A stretch of 64,000 bases of DNA, from NCBI GenBank assembly GCA_019055375.1, contig JAHQIW010004619.1:310001-374000 (forward strand), given 5' to 3'. Numbering within the stretch: the stretch's first letter is position 1; each line of letters begins with the position of its first letter. Both the position numbers and the translations under genes were made by a program. Below, in pieces: positions 55,504-64,000 of the stretch. Under the pieces are notes generated by a model. That model had not been told where the DNA came from, did not search any database, and worked only from the letters and a program-made list of their open reading frames with translations. The DNA comes from Parelaphostrongylus tenuis. Lineage: Eukaryota > Nematoda > Chromadorea > Rhabditida > Metastrongylidae.

Positions 55504-56897
55504 CGGATTTTCGTTTACCTGTAAAGCTTTTCTGAAATTCTAGTAGATTCGTAATATAGAGTTCTTGACATCTTACTAGCATTCCTTCCTCAGAAAGTGA
55601 CCTTCTTACCTACTTACCAGGATTATGAGACAAACGCTCCTTATCGGTAATGGATCTCAGCACAATATCCATTCGCTTATTTTCCTTATGATCGATGTTG
55701 TATTGTGAAGTGTGATAGCCGTTTCTATATTAGAAGAAGGATGGGCCCTTTCTTCTGACCACGAAGATGCGCAGTCATTCGGATGCATTTCGCCAATTCA
55801 CTAAGTTTGGTGCCAAGGTTAGCAAAGCCTGGCTTTCCCTGACTAAACTTTGGCTTTAGGAAGTGTCACCAAGTTTCATTGTGCTTTGGTCGCACACGTC
55901 GTAACACTCAACAACCAGTACTTGTGGCAAAACACAGTGCGGTCGAGATACGGGTCTTTCGATCATATCATCTATAGCGCTAATTTCCCATTAAGTCAAA
56001 CTGATTTATATGTTATGCATTTGCCTAACTTCTTCGACCTCTAGTTATCTCATACCAAAAATTTCACTTCTTTTGGTGCACAATCTTTTAATATGAGTAC
56101 GAAATGAGCAGTTTACAATTATGCCAGTTTATGCTTCTCGTATCAATGCCGTTGACGAGTCTTTGTTAACAGCACAGAGGCTTTGAAGATATGGTTGAAG
56201 AAAAGGCTGAACAAGTGCATCCATAGTGTATTGAGTATTTCAGAAGCTCCCGATAAATTTATCATAGCTCAAAGTGAACACGGTTTTGAGTTTTGTTAGT
56301 GTCTAAGTCTCCCATTTTTGCATCCTTTTGATCCACTACTTATTATATCTCTGCCGCATCTATTATTCTCTATTGATGTAATCACCTTTGAGATTTAAGG
56401 TAAGATTGACCCAAAAGATTAAGGCCTCAGACTTTAGTGGGATGTTATATGTGCGATTAGACTTTGGAAGTGTCGTTTGAACGCTTCATGAGTAGTGTAT
56501 AGAGTTTTTTTACACATCGTAGTTACAGGCCATGTTTCTTCTTAAAAGAAAGCGCTGGACGGATTCCTAAAATTAAAAAAATGAGCGCAGATTTCTGGAT
56601 CACATAGTTGCGTGATGACATTGCTGAAAAATTCAAATACTACTCACAAAGCTCCCCAATGCTGCGTTTTCTTGTTTATTGGATATCCAGAGGCTTATAC
56701 TACAACCGTCTTAGAAAACCATCTACGTGGCACTTCAATCAGATAGCCATTCAAATTCATCTACAACCTTCTTGCCATAAGTTTCGTATGCACTAGGTTC
56801 TTTTTTCCGATTTATGCATGATTGAATCCCTTTCCTGCTTCGTTGGGCGCACTACTACTCTTCTCTAATTTGTTGGTAAACTATTTGAGTTTCCCAT
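55504..56897. other. No recognised feature
   Basis: AT-rich DNA between the MITE and an old RTE copy. No motif-bearing frame. Confidence 0.5.
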
Positions 56898-59135
56898 GAC
56901 AACTAAAACCGTCCACAATGGCTTACAATCCCAACTTCCTTTGCTGGACGCAAAAGTCTACCAGTGGAAAGAAGTGTAACAAAACAGGGTACATAATAGT
57001 AGGCCGAAGTTTGTACCCAACCGATGTCGCTGTTGTTCCGAAAAAATTCTACTCAGTGGACCATCGTCCTTCACGCAGCATCCTATTACTTGCTAGAAAG
57101 GCAGAGCACCACTAAATTTGAACAATGATATCTGAGCTGCCATAAACTGTATTTAAATCATTAGCCGGCTCTTGAGAATATACCGCCATCAGCAACGCCG
57201 ATGAAGAATATGACTGGTCGATTTCACACCTCCAAACTAACTTTGTGAAAATCGAAAGTGCAAAGGTGATCAAGAAAAGACATTCGGCTCTGGAAACATT
57301 CAAGCTAACACGCCAACGTAGATTCGCACGAATTGTAGGCAATCAGTGCATTATGTCTGAACTTGCAGAGCGCTACAGAAACGATAAAGGACGTAGAACA
57401 GAGAAGAGCAGCAGTTATATTTGAAGATGCTGAATCTTGAAGAGCATTTGCAGAGCCCACCGAAGTTTCGCCAATTACAAGACCAATATGGTTGCATTCC
57501 GGCCCTCTGACGGGACAATTACAACCTCTAGAAAGGCAATGGAGAAAATCATTAGCTAATATTATTCCAATAGCCATGTCCTTCCAATAGAAGAGGATTA
57601 ATTTGTCGTTTCATCAGCCCCTTTTCGACGTCTGCACGTTATTCCGTCGGTGAGGAATAGAACAATATCTGGTCCACAGTGCATGAAACCAAGTCACTTG
57701 AAAGACTTTCCGTCAGTTCTCAGCAAAGCATTGGCTCGGCCCTTTACTCGTCACCTGCTACATTGCAAAACTCTCAGTGAATGGTAAGTCAGCAAGACCG
57801 TGTTGTTGTTCAAAAATGGAGATATTCATGACATGAAGATCTATTGCGCAATGCTTGCTGTCTGTGAATATCAACTCTTTGCTCGTGTCATCTTGAATAG
57901 GACTGACAAAACACCGGACGAATGCGAGCCATCGAACAAGCACAGTTTCGAAAAAGATACCATGGACCACATCATAAAACTCACTGAAGTTTCACGAAAG
58001 TGCAAGAAACCGCTCCGTCATACTTTCCTCCATTAAAGGAATTCCTTTGATTCAGTGGAAATAACAGCAGTCATAGAGACTATGGACATCCAGGGATTCC
58101 CTACTCAGTGCATAACGAATCTTTGTGAATTTTTTTGAAAATTATCATCACAAAATATCACCATTCTATAGCGATATTATTATCAACGCTAGAAGAGGGG
58201 CTTGACAAGGCGCTGCAATTTGCCAAAATTATTCAGTGCCACTCTTCAGGATGTCATGTGATCACTAGGTGGACAGTATGGGAGTGAAAATTGACCGTCG
58301 ACAATTGAACCATCTTCACTTTATTCATGTCGTGCATATATTACGCCAAACATCACCAGAGAGGACGAATGTTCACAGCTTTCTACAACTCTTATAAGAG
58401 ATTGGTCTCCACCAACTGAATACAACGAAACCGACGTTTTTGAGAAACGGATTGGCTTTAAATGCCCCATTCACTCGTTACGAAATGAATATCTCCAAAT
58501 GTCCTGATTGCGTTCATCAAGGTTGTAAAGTCAGCATGATGAACGACCTAGCTCTAGAGATGAACAGGAGGGAACAGCGGCATGAGGGGCCTTTGAGAGC
58601 ATTGAGGACTTAGAGAAGAGAGCAAAGAGCATTTGACTCCGTGCTCACCTTTTACGACCAGTGGTTATCCTTGTTCTGAACGTATGCGTCAAAAACCTGG
58701 TCTCTTCGTAATCAGGACGAGAGATTAGTTGGTGTTGTTCAAATTACAGTCCGAACGTGATACTAAGAGCTTCTCTTACGTCACCAATGGAAGAAAAGAT
58801 TTGAAAATCTGACTTGCGTCAACGGTCGCAAACCAGCGATGGTGTTCTCGCGCTGAGCTATCGAACATAAAATGAACTGAACACGCAAGGAGCTTTGACG
58901 ACATCCGATAGACGCGAATCGTTATCAACTGGATTCCTCGGGACGTCAAGCGCTCTACAGGAAGGTCACCGACCTGATGGTCTGTTCTCCATGAAAGCCC
59001 TAAAGAAAGACATGATGCTCAACGAATTTCTAAAGCAAGGAGAATCCATTGGGATACTCCCGCACACGACAAGGATAAGTGGAAGCAATGCTGGCTCCCT
59101 CTCGGGTCACTCGAGGCAGGTGACACAGGTGATAT
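56898..59135 (+). mobile_element. Old RTE retrotransposon, endonuclease middle to 3' end
   Basis: It aligns in order with 5.2-7.5 kb: ACCGATGTCGCTGTTGTTCC, a degenerate TGGTCCACAGTGCATGAAAC region (PGP.R..P), TTTGATTCAGTGGAAATAAC, GATGAACGACCTAGCTCTAG, TGGATTCCTCGGGACGTCAA, and the GTGACACAGGTGAT end. Stops and indels throughout. Diverged from the young copies and 5'-truncated. Confidence 0.82.
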
Positions 59136-60139
59136 GTTATCTTCACTGCTTTTCCAAAACGGCATAGGTGAAATCATGTAGTTGCCCCAGTAACCTAAAT
59201 GACTATACGAGACCACCTCCAAGTTTTTGCCTTTTCAAGCTTTCTTATGTTCACCGTTGACACCTGCTATATATGTCTATCTATAAATATGTATATGGGG
59301 TGTGTTCAACGGGACAGAAGGTGGTACAGGAGATATCACGCATTTTGATTGGATTTTGTACAAAAGTCATATTTGGCTGGATACACAACCAAGCGACTGA
59401 TAATCACATCAAGAACGGTAGGAAATCGTTTCCAATCCAGACCTCTCGTAAGCATATCCAGTCCAGTTACATAGCTAAGTCTGGCAAAGCGCCGTTAGTA
59501 CCTCAAGATTAAATAGTCAAAATTCCATAAAAAGTGTTCCTCTTCATCTACCTCAAAAAGTAAAGATACTAAGCGAACTGAGTTTGTAAAAGGGTAACAG
59601 GAGGATTTTTGTACCAATCTTAGTCACGTAATGAGATTACAAGTATAAATGGTGCGACACCTATTAAGCCACAGAATGCTTACAGCCTACTCTTGCTAAC
59701 AACAAATGTTGGGATTCAATGTACAGGATATTGAATTTGTTCATATTGTCCAGCGCAGTTCGACTACGATTGAAAGCTTCAAATTAATTCGTCCACTTTA
59801 AGAACAGTAATTTCAAGCAAAAATTGGCTCTCTTTGCATGTCTTAGTGAGAGTATAACAATCTCATTTTCTAACTTAAAAATCGGTCAGGCGATCTTCAC
59901 TATTAGTGCAAGCCTCAGCGTTGTTTAATTTTTGCTAAGTCGATGTCGCTACTGATCCAAAGTTCAAGCGAAATCAAACCAGCGCCTTCTCCGCGTGACG
60001 TTAGATTTTCCGCGAACAGAAGAAAAAGCAGCTTAGTTTGAAAATGAAACCGAACAACAGTCATGAACGGGAATTTATCCAAATCATTTGTCCGGTCAGA
60101 AAAAAATGCAATCACTAACATTAGCGGTAAAGAAAACAT
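59136..60139. other. No recognised feature
   Basis: AT-rich DNA between two RTE remnants. Confidence 0.5.
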
Positions 60140-60700
60140 TCGGTTAATTAAAGAGCTCCATTTAAGCTATGAAAGCAAAAAATTCAAAAAGACATTTATC
60201 CTGAAAGACACTCTAGCTGATACGTTAACATGCAATAGCAAAAATCGCAAACAACCGAGAAGTTACTTTCGACTTTACTCCCGAACTTTCAAAAGCTGCA
60301 GAAAACGGTTAAAGAAGAATTCAAGAAAACGTGCAATAGTTATAACCGAAGTCAAAAAGCTGAGAGAAGCAATCACAAGGCCAGCTTCAGCAGCCACAAA
60401 ATTGGGATGTATACACACCAGCGTCTAGAAGACCCAGTTATAGCCTTCCGAAAGGTGATAGAAAATGGATTCCCATTAGTTTTTAAATCACTGCAACAGC
60501 TACGTCCTCTCACCGTTATATGAATTTGAAGGCGAATGCATTGGACAATTACTGATTCTTTCCTCTGAAAATCGTCATGGCGACTCATCGGTGAACATTT
60601 GGAAAACGCCTGGTGCAATCAGAATAAAATCCGAGCACCTCAAGTACCTTCCGTTAGTTTCCATCAGCACAGTGGCTTAGCTCTTCACATAATCTGTAAC
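60140..60700 (+). mobile_element. Very old RTE-like remnant
   Basis: The plus strand encodes a basic run (SRKRAIVITEVKKLREAITR, PASAATKLG). Then, with frame changes, it has KTPGAIRIKSEHLKYLPLVS, recalling TPGPDRIRPEHLKNLPPVLI of the intact family. Nucleotide similarity is low, so it is an ancient or related subfamily. Confidence 0.45.
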
Positions 60701-61342
60701 AACGTAATTATTCTGTTCATCTAAGACTGGCTAGTCGTATTATGACTTGACGAGGAGAAATCTACAACTGCATGCGACACTGCGTCTGGCTATTCTACAA
60801 TGGGGTTGAGCAGGTGAAAAACCTGCATCCAATTCTAGAACTGACTGCGCACCCTCCGAAAGTGCTAAGTACAGTGTTGTGGTTTTGATGCGTACTATAT
60901 CTCTAATTTCTTCCAAAGTTATTGAAAACGATGTGTGATTGTATCATTGAATCATTGTTGTTTATGCAACAGATTTTAGGAGTTCTTTCGCAAATCATTC
61001 CTGACATTACACCGAATGTTGTTGCAAATTGATACAATTCCAGCTACTAATCTTCCCAAAATTTGATTCTTAAATACTGAGCAGAATGATTTTCCTTGGG
61101 TACGCATTTCTACATTAACGCAAGAGATTTGCGTGTGCACTTCGTATACAGCAAGAAACTGTTGTATCTGAACATTCACCAGTTAACGGAAAGTCTTCGA
61201 TTAACCGCTCATTTTATAATTTTGTAATGACGAACTTAGATGGTTCGGTGACGTAAGCAGCGGCGATCAATGTGGACTTGATTATCTTGAACGCTTTTCC
61301 AAGTTCAAAGTAAATGGAGATTTCTCGTTATCATTATTTGCG
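60701..61342. other. No recognised feature
   Basis: AT-rich. Nothing identified. Confidence 0.5.
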
Positions 61343-61450
61343 CCAATATGTCATGTGTTGTTAAATAGTAGGTCTTATAGAGCCCGATATACGTGTTTCA
61401 ATGTTGATAGTCTCAGTCGGGCGGTATTCTTTGTCTTTTCTCGGAACGTT
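61343..61450 (-). mobile_element. Family E copy 3, one arm with decayed hammerhead
   Basis: The plus strand reads ATATGTCATGTGTTGTTAAA, GGTCTTATAGAGCCCGATAT and ACGTGTTTCAATG...AGTCTCAGTCGGG, the same order as family E copy 2. The core has lost bases (CUGA-GA) and stem II is gone. The opposite arm was not found. Confidence 0.6.
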
Positions 61451-62984
61451 CAGTAAGAGTAGGCGACGACGAACATTTTACACTGTCTGTCAAGTGAAAC
61501 TATCACCGACAGACAGTGTTGTACACTCGATTGCTCTTGGCTGGTATCGTCAGTATATCACACCTTTCGTTGAGAGTGTTTTCCTAAGATCGCGCTCAAA
61601 TTTCAGCATATCTCTTAATTATTATTCGAGTTTATCAATCATCCAACTGCTTTCTTTTGCAAATTTTGTTATATCGCAATGATTAAAAAACACAAGACTA
61701 GTTTATTATGCTATTATTAGCTTGATAATTGCTTTTTTTCTAATCATCTATTTTTGGATACAGCAATCATTTTTGTTGGTACGGTGCATCAAGAGATTTT
61801 TCTCTCACATGGCGAACTCACAATATGTACCAACTTGTCGGAGACAGTGACAACCTAACATTATATTGCATTTTTTTATTATTTATAGTTTTCTACCGGT
61901 ACCCCACGCCACGTCCATTCCGCATTCAATCGCCTCTTTTCCGTGTCTTAGAAATCGTTTGCGGAATCGTCTTAACATTCACTGATTTCTCCTTTCATTT
62001 AAATGCTATATTAAATGTAAGATGAAATGAGCAAAAATTTACCATAATTCAAAAGGAGAGTGGACGAGAAACAAAAGAGGCTGAAGAGAAAGCGTTTCTT
62101 CCAAGTTTTATTACACTTTGGTTAGTTGCGAATACCATAACATTTGACAACTCAGATTTCGCTCGTTTCTCGAAAGCCTCAAATGATTTCTATCATTCCA
62201 AGAATGAAAATGCAATTTCAAGAACGTAAAAATGAGATTATGGGGACAGCTGTGTTGTGGCTCAACCCCATCAAACACTCTCTGTAATTGATCAACCAAA
62301 CCCCCAAGAAAGCCATAGCTTGGCTACCTCCAAGATTGCACGAAGAACCGTATCACTTGGCATTGTTCGGTTATCATCAGAGGACAAAATCCTCAAGCAG
62401 CACTTGAAGCAACATGTGAATTTTCCAAGACATCTGTGAAGGATGAATGCAAGAAACCGAAAGAAGCACAAAAAGTGCTAAGATTTGCACGGTGAGTTAC
62501 GAGTCTGGGGCGGTACACTACGAGCTATGATTTTCAGTTTACTCACACTTATCGATACTCCTTAGTATTTCCCTGTTAGCATTCAATGCAAGAAGGTCTC
62601 AACCTTTTTCAAGCAGGAAAAGCAATCTTGATCCGTACTCATTGGCAACAGCCCTGTGGAAACGTCGCCGCTAGACGAACAAGCAGGTTAGGAAAAAAGT
62701 GAAAAAAAATCTCATATCTTACAATATCCAGTAAAGAATTTTTTCATGAAGGACTGAACCCGCAACGAAGTAGCAGTCCAGTGAGTATCGGAAAAAATAC
62801 AGCAAGCAAAAACTGCAGTAAATCAAACCAACATAGATAAAATGCGTTCAAATCGATGGAATTTGGTGGCCGTACCACCGGGAGCACAATGGAGTGAGTG
62901 TGCACTCCTTCTAATGCCTCATCAATAGCAGTAATCTCACACCTTTACGTTGCTTTATCACTTTGTTTGACTCGTTCCACAGGA
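61451..62984. other. No recognised gene
   Basis: AT-rich. One short perfect hairpin (CACTGTCTGTC/GACAGACAGTG at about 61479-61519). Otherwise nothing identified. Confidence 0.45.
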
Positions 62985-63200
62985 TCTTTTCCATTGTGCA
63001 GATCCCACTACTTTCAACGTTCAATCGTTTTTTCGTCTTTTACCCGAACGTCGTAGAGAACTGGTTGAACACGTCTTTTTGCAATGTCCACGATATCCTG
63101 GCTGTAGCCTCCTAAGGAGCATTCTTTGCTGACTTCCGGAGAGTGCGAGGATGGGATTGAATCAGCACATAGCTCATCACCTTGCTTTCTAAAATATTGT
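62985..63200 (-). repeat. Short repeat family B, copy 7
   Basis: The minus strand reads AAGCAAGGTGATGAGC, GTGCTGATTCAATCCC, AAAAGACGTGTTCAACCAG, CTACGACGTTCGGG and GAAAGTAGTGGGATCTGCAC. The tRNA-like head is not clear. Confidence 0.65.
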
Positions 63201-64000
63201 ATTAGTAGGTGAGAAGTTGGAAAAAGAGATAGCGCCTTGCTTATCACATTGATATCTGATAGATTGAATGACTTCCGTTGCGCAAGCAAGCTCCATAGCC
63301 AGCGGTGGTCAAAGTGAAGGTAGTGATTAGAGTAAACTATCATTTTCAACACTGAAACGTTGCTATAAGAGGAAATTGGCATCAGCAAAGTTGGAACCCA
63401 TTCATGTTGAAGGACCATTCATTTTCTCGCCTTCTAACACTTATGGGAACCGTATCAAATGTGAACATGGAATCAATCACTATACGCTATCGCTTGAATC
63501 AGATTTAGAATACGACAATCTAAAGGGAGCATTCCTATGCGAAGTTATCACTAAAAGAATAAAGCTTATGTATGCAAAGAATTTTTGATCTTTTCAACAG
63601 CAAAAACAAAGTAAGTCCCGTGGAAAAAAAGCATTTTTCTTAACAAAAAAAGAACAATTTTTCCTTATTACTTGTGTTCTTCTATTATAACGCATCACTT
63701 TTTTCTAAAGCACATTGGTTTTGATTCGGAAATGCACGAAGCTACCAACAGAAATTCCCAATCATACTTGTATTCTGATAATCAACAATAATTCCTTGGT
63801 CGCTGAAGAAGAAGCAAGTAGAGAACACAAGAAGGGTCACGATCTCAACAGACAAAAGAAGCCTTACTTTTCTTAAAGGCATTTGTAGCCTACATAGTAT
63901 ATTTTGTTGAAATCGTATAACTCGGAATACGCGATGAACTGGAAGTAAAATTTTCTACACTAAACGCTAGATGGGTGCTGCACCAGACCCTATCGATACA
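63201..64000. other. No recognised gene
   Basis: A 70-codon plus frame at 63376-63588 (KLEPIHVEGPFIFSPSNTYG and on to KNF) looks mildly protein-like, but no domain or splice sites support it. Otherwise AT-rich to the end of the window. Confidence 0.4.

Noticed and set aside
63014..63418. 134-codon minus-strand open frame, the longest outside the RTE copies and their leader
   Set aside because: Its C-terminal part reads through a family B repeat and the rest has no motif.

Overview
This is eukaryotic nuclear DNA, AT-rich and dominated by repeats. It is most likely from a nematode, and probably a strongylid (hookworm-like) worm. Three things point that way: a secreted tyrosinase with several ShKT domains and short nematode-type exons, an RTE-clade retrotransposon whose protein looks like the RTE copies common in strongylids, and mariner-type remnants. 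The species call is inference; no rRNA, mitochondrial or spliced-leader gene is present to confirm it. No operon, CRISPR array or bacterial gene was seen.

The only host gene I can support lies on the minus strand and fills 7.5-32.2 kb. Seventeen or eighteen small exons with compatible phases encode a signal peptide, a complete di-copper tyrosinase domain with all expected histidines, a cysteine-rich linker and four ShKT domains. Predicted length is about 726 aa. One intron appears to use a GC donor. The start codon follows a splice acceptor by 6 nt, which suggests spliced-leader trans-splicing. The 3' end abuts a young RTE insertion, so the last exon and 3' UTR are uncertain. The introns carry SINE-like repeats, mariner fragments and a ribozyme-bearing foldback.

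The rest is mobile DNA. RTE copies of different age occur at 1-3.2 kb (old), 4.2-7.5 kb (nearly full length, broken), 43.3-44.8 kb (old 5' part), 53.9-55.1 kb (young 3' part, inserted into a mariner-type MITE), 56.9-59.1 kb (old) and 60.1-60.7 kb (very old). At least four tRNA-related short repeat families (called A-D here) occur many times on both strands. Families C and D carry the tRNA-like part away from their 5' end, and D also forms composite palindromes.

The most unusual signal is a set of foldback elements at 29.8-30.1, 45.2-47.5, 49.2-49.4 and 61.3-61.4 kb. Their inverted arms surround hammerhead-ribozyme-like cores (CUGANGA, stem II, GAAA, then a short stem III ending in U-H). In several of them the two arms would form a very long stem I. 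Outside the tyrosinase gene and these repeats, long stretches show nothing I can identify.
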